Below, in pieces: positions 39,787-49,677 of a stretch of 64,000 bases of DNA; the first letter of the stretch is position 1; the number at the start of each line of letters is the position of its first letter. The stretch is from Flavobacterium flavigenum (GTDB taxonomy: Bacteria; Bacteroidota; Bacteroidia; Flavobacteriales; Flavobacteriaceae). The stretch is from NCBI RefSeq assembly GCF_027111255.2, contig NZ_CP114285.2, positions 1,054,001 through 1,118,000 of the forward strand, given 5' to 3'. A program made the translations under genes and the position numbers. Below the pieces are notes generated by a model. That model searched no databases. It was not told the DNA's origin and worked only from the letters and a program-made list of their open reading frames with translations.

Positions 39787-40746
39787 TTATTTGATTTTAC
39801 TTACTCCTTTGGTAGTCTGTATTATTTTTTGAATGGTTCCATCTGCATTATAATACATGTAGTCCACACATACAGAACGTCTGTAACTTCCTCCTGTAGG
39901 CAAACTACCATTATGATAAAAAAAGTATGATTTACCTTTGTAATCTATAATTCCGGGATGTGTTGTAAAACTATTGGTTACATTTTCCTGAATAATACCT
40001 TGATACGTCCATGGTCCGACTGGACTTTTAGCGGTACAATATTCTATCATTTCTGGTTTTGTTCCTGCACTGGCATAGACTAAATAATAAAGATTTTTTC
40101 TTTTATACACCCATGGCCCCTCAATATAATTTTTGGGTTTAAAAGTGCTAATAGAGCCCTCTATTTCTGTCATATTTTCTTTAAGTTTTACCCATTTACA
40201 GCTACCGTTACCCCAAAACAGATAAGCTTGTCCATCATCATCCACGAATACACTTGGATCAATATCATCCCAACCATATTTCATGTCAGTTGTCATTTCA
40301 TTAATTACTAAGGCTTTACCTATCGCATCTTTAAAAGGTCCCGTAGGTTTATCTGAAACTGCAACACCTATGGCTGCTCCACCTCCACTCACCTCATCTT
40401 TTTTATGAAATGTGGAAACAAACCAATAAAACTTACCATTTCTTTCGATACACTGAGCGGCATATGCATCCCCTGTTGCCCATGAAAATGTACCTGGTGA
40501 AAGTGGTGCCCCATGATCTTTCCATTTTACCATATCAATTGTAGAAAACACACGCCAATCGGCCATTTTATAATTGGTATCGGCTTCTGTGGCTACGTCG
40601 TGCCCGGTGTATAAAAACAAGGTGTCTTTGTAGACCATTGGTGAAGGATCAGCAGTAAAAATATGGTTAATTATTGGGTTTTGAGCTGTCATTTTAAACG
40701 TTGGAATACAACAAAATATTAATAGTATAGTGATATTAAATTTCAT
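39787..40746 (-). CDS. GH43 subfamily 1-like xylosidase/arabinofuranosidase
   Basis: This 319-residue exported single-domain enzyme has a signal peptide (about 1-21, ending MTAQ). The catalytic triad is visible: ADPSP (base Asp33), DDIDPSVFVDDDG (modulator Asp163) and IEGPW (acid Glu209). The order and wording match GH43_1, with no extra C-terminal domain. It is the first gene of the minus-strand operon and hydrolyses xylose or arabinose from short substrates by family precedent. The region upstream, 40747-41447, carries a promoter and terminator instead of a plain promoter. Confidence 0.9.
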   Translation of the reverse strand: MKFNITILLIFCCIPTFKMTAQNPIINHIFTADPSPMVYKDTLFLYTGHDVATEADTNYKMADWRVFSTIDMVKWKDHGAPLSPGTFSWATGDAYAAQCIERNGKFYWFVSTFHKKDEVSGGGAAIGVAVSDKPTGPFKDAIGKALVINEMTTDMKYGWDDIDPSVFVDDDGQAYLFWGNGSCKWVKLKENMTEIEGSISTFKPKNYIEGPWVYKRKNLYYLVYASAGTKPEMIEYCTAKSPVGPWTYQGIIQENVTNSFTTHPGIIDYKGKSYFFYHNGSLPTGGSYRRSVCVDYMYYNADGTIQKIIQTTKGVSKIK

Positions 40747-40970
40747 GTTACAGTTTTTTGGGTTTAATAATTATGTGGTTTATCTTTTCCTTTTTTTTAT
40801 TATATCTGTTTACCATTAATTTCGATGCAGGATTCTGATAGTAATTTTACTTGTATGGATACATAAACTTAAAAGTTGTTTTCTGATAAATAATTTATCT
40901 CAATAACTGTATTTTTTATAATACATCTTTTCAAAAGAAATTCGCACATACAATATGAATCTGTAATGAA

Positions 40971-41005
40971 AAAGCCGAAAGGGATTTGAACTTCCGGCTT
41001 TAATT
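40971..41005. terminator. Orphan intrinsic terminator / possible attenuator
   Basis: An 11-bp stem with one A-C mismatch (40971-40981 with 40991-41001) has a 9-base loop and T-rich tails on both strands. No gene ends nearby: the first GH43 gene starts 225 bases away and the YyaL-type gene has its own hairpin at 41398-41429. On the minus strand it lies between a promoter and the operon. Confidence 0.65.
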
Positions 41006-41292
41006 TAAAAAACTAACACTAACTAACATTAGTTATAAACTATCTATACAACTAGGAATATAACCAAATATTAAACTTTTAAATCCTGCTCAAAATAATT
41101 TTTACTTATTTCTCGCGTCAACTATATTTTCTAGAGAATACTAATTAAAAAGATGTATCCTCTTTTTAAACTACATGCAAATTATTATCAAATGATAAAC
41201 AAAGTTTATATTATGATTCTATTATGAGAAACTTAAAATACATCTCTGTCGAATAAAAAATAAACCAGCGTAGATAATAAGTGTATTTATTA

Positions 41293-41321
41293 CAAATATA
41301 TAAAAATATTTAATAGAACAA
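41293..41321 (-). promoter_or_regulatory. Promoter facing the orphan terminator and xylan operon
   Basis: On the minus strand, TTG (41319-41321) is followed after 18 bases by TATATTTG (41293-41300), an exact fit to the Flavobacterium TTG-N17-23-TAnnTTTG pattern. The expected transcript starts near 41286 and would reach the terminator after about 290 bases. The first ORF on the strand is the GH43 gene, 540 bases away. Confidence 0.55.
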
Positions 41322-41397
41322 TCGGTTGTTTTTTATTTTTATTGTTAATTTCAAACAAATACAAGAGGTAAAAAACAGTGTATGTATTTATATAGTT

Positions 41398-41429
41398 AAA
41401 AAAACACTATATTCATTATTAACAGTGTT
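41398..41429 (-). terminator. Probable terminator of the YyaL-type gene
   Basis: On the minus strand a 6-bp stem (AACACT/AGTGTT) with a 15-base loop is followed by seven T residues, 19 bases after the stop codon. The long loop makes it weak. Confidence 0.4.
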
Positions 41430-41447
41430 CATGATAGATATAAATCC

Positions 41448-43562
41448 TTATAAGCTATTTTTTATTTTAGCAACAGCTATACTCACCTCCTTTTCGGGTT
41501 TCTTACAAGCCTTATTGACACAAACGTAGATATAGGTTTCATTATCTACAAAACGATCCTTTAAAATTGGGAGAGCGCTTTCTTTTGTAGAACCCGCTAT
41601 AAGAATATTGGGCAAATAGTAATTTTGAAACTGAACTGCTTTAGTCATAGTAGCTTTTCCCGAAATGGCAACTTCAAAATAATTATCGGTGTAATTCAGC
41701 ATTAAATTCAACCAGTTATAATATTCTGCTGGTGACTGCAATACATCATCTTTTATATTATTTAGCATTCTTTCAGCTGTTTTTTCATATACATCATCAG
41801 AATAATAATGCCCCAAGTGAAATAAATTATTGGCAAAAATTGAATTTGATCCTGGAATCACATTGTCAGCAATTTCCATCTTCCTGGCAATTAGATTTGC
41901 AGAACTGCCAGATGTAAAATAAAACATATTTGATTTTTTATCCCAAAAGTGTTTCATCGCATAATCTGTTAATTGCCTGGCTTTGCCTAACCATTGTTCA
42001 TCTAATGTAATCTGATAAATTGCAATAAATGCATCTGCAACTGTGGCATAATCTTCAGAAAAACCAGTGATAGTACTTTTACCCTCTTTATAACTGTGAT
42101 TTAAACTTCCGTCTTTTTTAAGCTGGTTATTTACAATAAAACTGGCGTTTTTTAATGCGATTTGCTTGTAATGCGGATTTTTGAATGCACGATAAGCACT
42201 AACATATCCTTTTATCATTAAAGCATTCCAGGAAGTAAGGGTTTTGTCGTCCAAATGAGGCCGGGATCTTTTGTTTCTGGCTGTTAATAGTATTTGCTTC
42301 CAATTTTTTACTTTGGCTTCCAGTTCTTTCATTTTCAATTTATTGCTTATCGCAAAATCTTTATTTGATTGGTTTTTAAACAAAACATATTGCTGATTTT
42401 CCCATAAGCCGTTTTCATTAATATTAAAATATTTTTGAAAAAAAGTGTAATCCGATTTTAATAAAGACTGTAACTCTTCTTTGGTCCACACATAATAAGC
42501 CCCTTCTTCTAATTTTCCTTCCTTATTTTTACTGTCTGCATCTAACGAAGAATAAAAAGCGCCGTTAGAAGCCATAAGCTCCCTCTCTACAAAATCCAGT
42601 GTTTCATGAACAGCTTTTTTATATGACTCATTTTTGGTAACCAGATATGCATCAGAGTATAAACTTACTAACTGTGCATTATCGTAGAGCATTTTTTCAA
42701 AATGAGGAATATGCCATTTTGTATCTAATGAATATCTTGAAAAGCCTCCACCAATCGCATCATAAATTCCACCGTCAGCCATTTTGGTAAGTGTCGTTTC
42801 TACATATTTTTGAATCGATTTATCATTATTTTGAATACTATATCGAAGCAAAAAATTTAATATACCCGGCATTGGAAATTTGGTTTCACCAACTAGTCCT
42901 CCTTCTTTATAATCCAAATCCTTCTGCCATGATTTTACAGTTGTAAAAACATCTAATTTTTTAAAATTGGCTTCATCGTTATTGACTTTAATTAATTGTA
43001 ATTCCTTAATTCCCTTTACTAATTTATCTGCGTATTCAATAGCTTTTTGTGGATTATTTCTATACAAATCAGAGATTTCAGTCAGCGCTTTATTCCACTC
43101 CTCTTTTGTAAAATATGTTCCTCCAAAAATAGGACGACCATCAGGAAGCGCAATACAGTTTAATGGCCAACCACCTTTTCCTGTCATCAATTGTACTGCG
43201 TTCATGTAGATTTGGTCAATATCAGGACGCTCCTCCCTGTCTACTTTTATACTGATAAAATTATCGTTCATTAATTTCGCTACAGCTTCGTTTTCAAAAC
43301 TCTCTTCTTCCATCACATGGCACCAATGACATGCCGAATAACCTACAGAAATAATAATGAGTTTGTTTTCTTTCTTAGCTTTTTCAAGGGTTTCATTATT
43401 CCATGCTTTCCAGTCTACCGGATTATGTGCATGCTGTAAAAGGTATGGACTCGTTTCATCAATCAGGTCATTGGTATATTTATGATTTTCCTGATTATTC
43501 TGTTTGTTATTACAGCTGGTAATAAAACATGAAATGATTAATAAAAGAGATAAAAAACGCAT
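41448..43562 (-). CDS. YyaL/SPATA20-type lipoprotein with thioredoxin-like DUF255 domain
   Basis: This 704-residue exported protein starts at 43562, where a lipoprotein signal begins (FITSC, Cys17). The DUF255 thioredoxin-like part (about 30-200) has the CHWC active site at 78-81, the family block [10 protein letters not shown] and the cis-Pro motif GGWPL. The second half (about 225-690) is an (alpha/alpha)6-type barrel-like region, as in SPATA20 and bacterial YyaL proteins ([14 protein letters not shown]). The role is unclear; links to redox and sugar epimerisation have been suggested for the fold. It lies between the xylan enzymes and the transporter, on the enzyme strand. It has no obvious glycan-specific role and may be a bystander. 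Confidence 0.88.
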   Translation of the reverse strand: MRFLSLLLIISCFITSCNNKQNNQENHKYTNDLIDETSPYLLQHAHNPVDWKAWNNETLEKAKKENKLIIISVGYSACHWCHVMEEESFENEAVAKLMNDNFISIKVDREERPDIDQIYMNAVQLMTGKGGWPLNCIALPDGRPIFGGTYFTKEEWNKALTEISDLYRNNPQKAIEYADKLVKGIKELQLIKVNNDEANFKKLDVFTTVKSWQKDLDYKEGGLVGETKFPMPGILNFLLRYSIQNNDKSIQKYVETTLTKMADGGIYDAIGGGFSRYSLDTKWHIPHFEKMLYDNAQLVSLYSDAYLVTKNESYKKAVHETLDFVERELMASNGAFYSSLDADSKNKEGKLEEGAYYVWTKEELQSLLKSDYTFFQKYFNINENGLWENQQYVLFKNQSNKDFAISNKLKMKELEAKVKNWKQILLTARNKRSRPHLDDKTLTSWNALMIKGYVSAYRAFKNPHYKQIALKNASFIVNNQLKKDGSLNHSYKEGKSTITGFSEDYATVADAFIAIYQITLDEQWLGKARQLTDYAMKHFWDKKSNMFYFTSGSSANLIARKMEIADNVIPGSNSIFANNLFHLGHYYSDDVYEKTAERMLNNIKDDVLQSPAEYYNWLNLMLNYTDNYFEVAISGKATMTKAVQFQNYYLPNILIAGSTKESALPILKDRFVDNETYIYVCVNKACKKPEKEVSIAVAKIKNSL

Positions 43563-43810
43563 ATAAATTGAATAAAACAAGTGATTAATTATATGAAAAT
43601 GAGGATGTATTTTTAACTAAGAAGCTAAAATAACAATTTATATTTAATAGATTCAATGTTGTCAAATTATGCTTCAAATATGCTATTAAACGCTTCAAAA
43701 TTGACAATCATATTTCAACTTTCAAACTATTTTTACCGATTAGTTTTTATCAAAAATGAATAAAAAACATGTTCATTCTGATAAATTTTATTTAAATAAT
43801 ATTTTTCAAA

Positions 43811-43828
43811 ATTGGTATAGCTACCAAT
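43811..43828. promoter_or_regulatory. Inverted repeat upstream of the GPH transporter gene
   Basis: Perfect 7-bp arms ATTGGTA and TACCAAT flank a 4-base centre, 17 bases before the ATG. It could be an operator or a 5' UTR hairpin controlling translation. The rest of 43563-43845 is AT-rich, without a -7 consensus. Confidence 0.4.
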
Positions 43829-43845
43829 AAAAAACAATATCCTAT

Positions 43846-45312
43846 ATGAATAACACATCACAAAAACTTTCAGTAATAGAAAAAATAGGTTATGGTTTAG
43901 GTGATTTTGCAGCAAATTTAATTTTTCAGACATTACTGACCTTTCTGGCTTTTTTTTACACTGATGTTTATAAAATTCCTGCCGGAACAGCAAGTGTTAT
44001 TATTTTTATTGGTGGTTTTATAGGTGCTTTTTTCAATATTATTATGGGAATTATTGCTGACCGTACTAAAACCAAATGGGGAAAATTCAGACCCTGGATA
44101 CTATGGACAGCATTTCCTTTTGGCATTGCTTCAGTCCTGTCTTTTCTGACTCCTGATTTTGGACTGAGAGGCAAAATAGCCTATACACTCCTTACATACT
44201 TTTTTTTAGTCTTAATTTATGCCGCAAACAATTTACCTTATGTTGCTTTAAGCGGTGTGTTGACAGGCGATATGAAAGAAAGAAACAGTCTCTCTTCCTA
44301 TCGTTTTGTAGCTGTAATGATAGCTCAATTTATAATTCAGTCGCTTTTATTACCACTCGTTTTAATTCTTGGGCACGGTGATAAAGCTATTGGTTTTAAA
44401 AATACAATGTTATTGTTTGCAATTGTAGGGGTAATTTGTTTACTGATTACTTTCTTCACCACGAAAGAAAGAATCATTCCTAAAAAAAATCAGGAATCTT
44501 CCGTTAAGCAGGATTTTATAGATTTATCTAAAAACGGTCCCTGGATTGTTATGGTATTAGTTACTATTTTGGTTTTTATAACCTTGTCGTTAAAGGGCGG
44601 AATGTATGTTTTTTATTTTAAATATTATTTAGATCCTGCTGCACAAACTCTTTTTTTAAAAGATATTGGCTTCACTGCATTTATTGGTTCAGTGAATAAC
44701 TTGCTAACTGGAATTGGATTAACAGATCTTCAGTGGCCAAAAGATGTACCTACTACTGCCTTTAGTCTTTTTAATGCTGGTGGAATTCTTTTTATGATTT
44801 TTGGAATTATGTTTTCAAAATCACTTGCAAATGCATTTGGAAAAAGAAATATTTACATCACCTTCATATTTTTATCAGCTATAAGCTTATTGCTTTTTAA
44901 TTTTTACAGCAAAACAGCTATTACATTGGTTTTTGTTACACAATTAATACACGGATTTATTTATGGCATAACAATTCCGTTATTATGGGCAATGATCGCT
45001 GATGTAGCAGATTATAGCGAATGGAAAAACAATCGAAGAGCAACAGCAACAATTTTTTCGGCAATGATTTTCGGATTAAAAATAGGAATAAGTATTGGAG
45101 GTGCTTTGGGAGCCGCTTTTTTATCAAAATATGGTTATGTAGCAGAAGAAGTTCATCAGGTATCAGCAGCTCTTGAAGGAATTAAATTATCAATAAGTAT
45201 TTATCCTGGTTTTATATTTATTATAAGTGCTGTTTTATTATGCTTTTATGTAATTGATAAAGACATGGAAATTGAAATTGAAAATGATTTAAGAGAAAGA
45301 AGAGAGAAGTAA
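43846..45312 (+). CDS. GPH-family sugar:cation symporter (MFS, MelB/XynP-like)
   Basis: This 488-residue inner-membrane transporter has about twelve helices. Family features are EKIGYGLGDFAANLIFQ near the start (a cation-binding Asp), IADRTKTKWGKFRPWIL near 73, and the late ADVADYSEWKNNRRAT motif. The family imports alpha- or beta-glycosides and pentosides with H+ or Na+. The location next to the xylanolytic operon makes xylose-containing di- or oligosaccharides the likely cargo, so the two sets probably work in sequence: periplasmic trimming, then uptake. It has an inverted repeat upstream, and the HTCS gene follows 178 bases later. Confidence 0.88.
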   Translation: MNNTSQKLSVIEKIGYGLGDFAANLIFQTLLTFLAFFYTDVYKIPAGTASVIIFIGGFIGAFFNIIMGIIADRTKTKWGKFRPWILWTAFPFGIASVLSFLTPDFGLRGKIAYTLLTYFFLVLIYAANNLPYVALSGVLTGDMKERNSLSSYRFVAVMIAQFIIQSLLLPLVLILGHGDKAIGFKNTMLLFAIVGVICLLITFFTTKERIIPKKNQESSVKQDFIDLSKNGPWIVMVLVTILVFITLSLKGGMYVFYFKYYLDPAAQTLFLKDIGFTAFIGSVNNLLTGIGLTDLQWPKDVPTTAFSLFNAGGILFMIFGIMFSKSLANAFGKRNIYITFIFLSAISLLLFNFYSKTAITLVFVTQLIHGFIYGITIPLLWAMIADVADYSEWKNNRRATATIFSAMIFGLKIGISIGGALGAAFLSKYGYVAEEVHQVSAALEGIKLSISIYPGFIFIISAVLLCFYVIDKDMEIEIENDLRERREK

Positions 45313-45490
45313 TGGTTTTGAACAACATAAAAATTCAGGTTATTTAGACTAATCTTATTCATTTATGATAAAAAACACACCTAAAAATATCTTTAAAATA
45401 GTACTAAAATTGAATCCTAAAAAAAACAAATAGTTGGTTTTCAATTAAAATAGTATATATTTAATTCTAATTTCATTAATCATAATATAA

Positions 45491-48400
45491 ATGCTTCCAC
45501 AAAAATGTTTTAGAATCTGTGTCATCTTATTCTTTACAATTCATTGTTTGTTTTCTCAAAATACATTTGAAAACTACCAGTTTAGACTCGTAAGTAAAGA
45601 AACTTCCAAGAGCGGCATTTACACCATTGCACAAGATCAGTCCGGAGTTATCTGGATTGGCACAAACGGAGCTGGTCTATACAAATTCGATGGAGTTAAC
45701 TATGTGGCTTACGAGCAAAACTCTAAAATAACCAATTCTATTAATAGCAATTTAATTTATGTTGTTTACGTAGATAAACACAACCGATTGTGGGTGGGTA
45801 CAGACGAAGGTTTATGCCTGTATAACAGAAATTTGAATACTTTTGAGAATATTGAAATTCAAAAGAAAACCGGAAACAAAACGGTAATTTCTGTTAAAAG
45901 TATTGTAGAAGATAGTAATGGAAATCTTTTTTTGGGAACATTTAATGGCGGCCTTTTAAAACTAAATACAAATACCCGAAAAATTACTTCAATAAAACTG
46001 GACATCCCAAATTCAGAAAATTGCCTTATTAATTGTCTTGCAAAAGATAAAAATGGTACGATCTATTTAGGAACTAATTTTGGTCTGAAAGTAGTTAATC
46101 CAATAAGAAATAAAATCAAAAACGTTAAAATCAACTATGCCGATCAACTGCTTAAAGGGTCTTTAGTATCGATGTGCATTGACAGTAAACAAAATTTATG
46201 GATTGGTAATGGTTATAAAGGACTTGTAAAAGTAGACTTAAATCAGAAGACCAAACAAGCTATATTGTATCCCATAACCACGAAAAGAATTATGTCTATA
46301 CTGGCAACAGACCCTAAAACTATTTTGTGTGCCACAGAAAACGATGGGCTAATTATTGTAGATGATAAGGGCGATATCCAGAAAAAATATGTCAACAGCA
46401 AATTCAATAGCCGCAGCTTAAGCTCAAATTCTGTCTGGTCATTATTTTTGGATAAAGAAAAAAGAATCTGGCTGGGTTATTACAACAAAGGCCTTGGCAT
46501 TTTTGATAAGATAAACAGCAAAGTAAATATTATTGAAAGTCTACCGGGAAATCCCCAATCATTACAAACTAGTTGTGTTACCGGTATTGCAAAGGATAGT
46601 GAAGGCCAGTTATGGATTTCTATGGAAGGCGGCGGTGTTGATGTTTATAATCCGAAAACTAAACTTTTTAGACATATTACCAAATCTGATACCAGCCTGT
46701 ATTCAGGATTAACCAATGACAACATCACAAACGTATTTATAGATAAAAATCAGGACATTTGGTTATCAAGCTGGAATGAGGGCATTTTTGTTTTAAAAAA
46801 AGGGAGCAGAAATTTTATTAATTACAATACAAAAAATACTCCTGGTTTAACTTCAGACAATATTATGAGTATTGCTCAGGATTCCAGAGGTATTATCTGG
46901 ATAGGTACTTTTGCGAAAGGGCTTCATTATTATACCCCATCAGATGGTAAATTTCACCATTGCGACTCTAAACCATTTTACACAAATGGCCTGACTAATT
47001 TAGATATCAGAAAAGTCATTGCTGATTCTGACAATGCTGTTTGGGTGGGTTCAACAACAGGTCTCTACAAAGTTAATACGGATGATTTTGTCACTTTTTC
47101 AGTAACTTCTTTTCGGAATAAAATGTCTGAAAAGCTTAAAAATCATAAAAGTACGCATACTATCAACACCTTATATCAAGCCAGCAACAAAGAAATCTGG
47201 ATTGGTACTGATGGTGCCGGACTATTTAGCTACAATAAAAAAACAGATGTATTAAAATGGTATATTAATTTCAAAGGACTGCATGAAAAATCTATTTCAT
47301 CCATTTCTGAATCGAATGACGGATCTATTTGGATAAGTGGAAAAAAAGGAATTACCAAACTTGATTTAAAAAACAAAATTTCACTCAATTATTCTACACA
47401 TGACGGATTGCTTGGAAACGACTTTAATAATAATTCTGTACTAAAAGATAAAAATGGACTGCTTTATTTTGGAAGCTACGAAGGCGTAAATTACTTTGAC
47501 CCTGCAAGTTTAGTCAGAAGCAAAAAACAGCTTCCAATTTACCTGACTGATTTAAAACTTTTTAACAAGTCAGTAGCGCCACTAGAAAAAAATTCACCCC
47601 TGATTAAAGTATTATCCGAAACAAAAAAAATAATCCTTAAACATGATCAGTCTGTATTTACAATTGATTTCATTGCTATAAATTATTCTTTTCCTGCCAG
47701 AAATGAATTTGCTTATTATTTAGAGGGATTTGAAGATTCATGGAATTATGTTGGTAGTAAACGTTCTGCCACTTACACTAACTTAGCGCCAGGCAATTAT
47801 GTTTTCAAAGTCAAAGCATCAGAGAAAAATGGAGTTTGGAACCAAAAACCATTAGAATTGAAAATTGAAATTTTACCGCCCTGGTGGAAAACATCTTTTG
47901 CTTATCTGTTTTATTCCTTATTATTATTTGCTGCAGTCCATTTTGCAAATCAATACTATCAAAATCGTTTTAAACAAAAACAAATGATAGAGTTTGAACA
48001 GAAAAAAGCGATTCAAATCGAAAAATTAAATAATAAAAAATTACAATTCTTTACCAATATATCACATGAGTTCAGGACTCCGCTTACTTTAATTTTAAAT
48101 CCATTAGGAGATATAATAAAAAATAACAGTACGGAATTACCTGAAGGTGTTGTCATTAAATTGAAAACTATTCAAAAAAGTTCAGACAGGCTTTCGAGAT
48201 TAATCAATGAGTTAATGGATTTCAACCAATTGCAGTTTAATCAAATGACGATTAAGCTTCAGTTTATTGAAGTTATAAGCTTTACAAAAGAAATCGTAAG
48301 TTATTTTGATGAAGAAGCATCAAGCAGGGGTATTCATCTGCAGTTTGAGTCCAACAAAACATCTTTAAAAGACTGGATAGACCCTAAAATGTTCGAGAAA

Positions 48401-49627
48401 ATTATTTTTAATGTAGTCTCAAATGCTTTCAAGGTTACTGCTGATAATGGAAAAATAAAGGTAAAAATAGTGGTGAATGAGGAATTTATAAATTTCCCGA
48501 TGATCAATTCCACCGACACTTATCCTTCATTTGAAATTATTGTGGAAGATAACGGCGCGGGACTTGACAAAAAAGATATTAAGAAAATATTTGACCGTTT
48601 TTATCAGGTCAACAACTTAAACAAGGCCTATTATGGAAGTACCGGAATAGGATTAGAAGTTGTACGCGGATTTGTGGAACTACATAAGGGAATAATTGAA
48701 GTCGAAAGTGAATTGGGAGTTGGCACAACTTTCAAACTAATATTTCCTGTTGGAAAAGATTTTTTTAATGAGAACGAAATATCATTAGAGGAATATAAAA
48801 AAGAAAAAAGAATAAGCTATACACCAGTAATTGAAAAAACAGAAGAGCAATTACAAGATGATCCGGAAAAGCAAGATCGGATTTATACTATTTTGATTGT
48901 TGAAGACAATGTAGAACTTCGAAATTATTTAAAAAACGAACTCAAAAAAGAATATAAAGTTTTAGTCGCTGAAAACGGTCAGGTTGGTTTGGAATTAGCT
49001 TTGCAAAAATTGCCCGACTTAATTTTAACAGATGTAATTATGCCTGTAATGAGTGGCCTGGAATTGTGCAAAAATATTAAGTCCAATTTAAAAACAAGTC
49101 ATATTCCGTTAATGATGCTTTCTGCTAAAGCTCTGATTAAAGATAAATTAGAAGGTATTGATTCTGGTGCAGATATGTACCTGAGTAAACCCTTTGATAT
49201 GGATATTTTGAGGTCAAGTCTGGTACAATTAATCAACAGCAGACAGATTATGTTTAACAAATTCTACAACGGAATTACGCCAAAAGCAAAAGAAAAAACA
49301 ACTACCTTAGATAACGAATTTATAAAAAACACACTGAATTACATTAATGAAAACATTAGTGAACCCGAACTAAGCGTTGAAGTTTTGGCTTCGAAAGTAT
49401 TTTTGAGCAGAAGTCAGTTGTATCGAAAAATTAAAACGCTAACGGGTGTATCTGTAAATGAATTTATACGAAACGTACGTTTAGAAAAAGCAAAAGAACT
49501 AATAGAACTGGGCAATGATAATATAACTGAGATTAGTTACAAGGTTGGCTTTAGTTCTCCTTCCTATTTCACAAAATGCTATAAAGAAAAATACGGATAT
49601 CTACCAACACATAATAACAAACAATAA
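45491..49627 (+). CDS. Hybrid two-component system (HTCS) sensor/regulator
   Basis: This one-protein regulator of polysaccharide utilisation has 1378 residues. A signal peptide (about 1-23) is followed by two periplasmic Reg_prop propellers (about 30-690; repeats such as GVIWIGTNGAGLYKF), a Y_Y_Y domain (about 710-795) and one membrane helix (about 803-823). Then come HisKA with His859 in SHEFRTPL, HATPase (DNGAGLDKKDI, GSTGIGLEVV), a receiver domain with Asp1181 in LTDVIMP, and an AraC-type HTH (about 1280-1375, LSRSQLYRKIKTLTG). It senses oligosaccharides in the periplasm and activates target promoters. It lies between the GPH transporter and susC on the same strand, so it may control both the xylan operon and the SusCD cluster. 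Confidence 0.95.
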   Translation: MLPQKCFRICVILFFTIHCLFSQNTFENYQFRLVSKETSKSGIYTIAQDQSGVIWIGTNGAGLYKFDGVNYVAYEQNSKITNSINSNLIYVVYVDKHNRLWVGTDEGLCLYNRNLNTFENIEIQKKTGNKTVISVKSIVEDSNGNLFLGTFNGGLLKLNTNTRKITSIKLDIPNSENCLINCLAKDKNGTIYLGTNFGLKVVNPIRNKIKNVKINYADQLLKGSLVSMCIDSKQNLWIGNGYKGLVKVDLNQKTKQAILYPITTKRIMSILATDPKTILCATENDGLIIVDDKGDIQKKYVNSKFNSRSLSSNSVWSLFLDKEKRIWLGYYNKGLGIFDKINSKVNIIESLPGNPQSLQTSCVTGIAKDSEGQLWISMEGGGVDVYNPKTKLFRHITKSDTSLYSGLTNDNITNVFIDKNQDIWLSSWNEGIFVLKKGSRNFINYNTKNTPGLTSDNIMSIAQDSRGIIWIGTFAKGLHYYTPSDGKFHHCDSKPFYTNGLTNLDIRKVIADSDNAVWVGSTTGLYKVNTDDFVTFSVTSFRNKMSEKLKNHKSTHTINTLYQASNKEIWIGTDGAGLFSYNKKTDVLKWYINFKGLHEKSISSISESNDGSIWISGKKGITKLDLKNKISLNYSTHDGLLGNDFNNNSVLKDKNGLLYFGSYEGVNYFDPASLVRSKKQLPIYLTDLKLFNKSVAPLEKNSPLIKVLSETKKIILKHDQSVFTIDFIAINYSFPARNEFAYYLEGFEDSWNYVGSKRSATYTNLAPGNYVFKVKASEKNGVWNQKPLELKIEILPPWWKTSFAYLFYSLLLFAAVHFANQYYQNRFKQKQMIEFEQKKAIQIEKLNNKKLQFFTNISHEFRTPLTLILNPLGDIIKNNSTELPEGVVIKLKTIQKSSDRLSRLINELMDFNQLQFNQMTIKLQFIEVISFTKEIVSYFDEEASSRGIHLQFESNKTSLKDWIDPKMFEKIIFNVVSNAFKVTADNGKIKVKIVVNEEFINFPMINSTDTYPSFEIIVEDNGAGLDKKDIKKIFDRFYQVNNLNKAYYGSTGIGLEVVRGFVELHKGIIEVESELGVGTTFKLIFPVGKDFFNENEISLEEYKKEKRISYTPVIEKTEEQLQDDPEKQDRIYTILIVEDNVELRNYLKNELKKEYKVLVAENGQVGLELALQKLPDLILTDVIMPVMSGLELCKNIKSNLKTSHIPLMMLSAKALIKDKLEGIDSGADMYLSKPFDMDILRSSLVQLINSRQIMFNKFYNGITPKAKEKTTTLDNEFIKNTLNYINENISEPELSVEVLASKVFLSRSQLYRKIKTLTGVSVNEFIRNVRLEKAKELIELGNDNITEISYKVGFSSPSYFTKCYKEKYGYLPTHNNKQ

Positions 49628-49640
49628 AAATTAAAACATT

Positions 49641-49677
49641 TAAAAAGTGGCTGTCTCAAAAGGACAGCTTTTTTTGT
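49641..49677 (+). terminator. Terminator of the HTCS gene
   Basis: A 6-bp stem GCTGTC/GACAGC with a 7-base loop (49650-49668) is extended by A and T runs and followed by TTTTTTT, about 20 bases after the stop codon. Confidence 0.75.

Larger units (their letters stand above)
40747..41447. other. 701-base gene-free region upstream of the xylan operon
   Basis: No supported gene is present; the open frame at 41326-41529 lies opposite the YyaL-type gene and is not credible. The minus strand holds a well-spaced promoter (41293-41321) and a hairpin terminator (40971-41001). A GTTAGTTAGTGTTAG motif (minus strand, about 41012-41026) precedes the terminator. A small inverted repeat (TTATCA-AA-TGATAA) is at 41185-41198. 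Very short minus-strand frames of 9-10 codons exist but have no support. Confidence 0.6.

Noticed and set aside
40971-41001. The hairpin contains wording similar to a tRNA T-arm (TTCAAATCC)
   Set aside because: No acceptor stem, D-arm or anticodon arm can be built around it; the stem-loop with T-runs explains it as a terminator.
41326-41529. Open frame of 67 codons on the plus strand in the xylan-operon upstream region
   Set aside because: It overlaps the 3' end of the YyaL-type gene on the opposite strand, has no recognisable pattern or promoter, and its composition is that of AT-rich DNA with chance openness.
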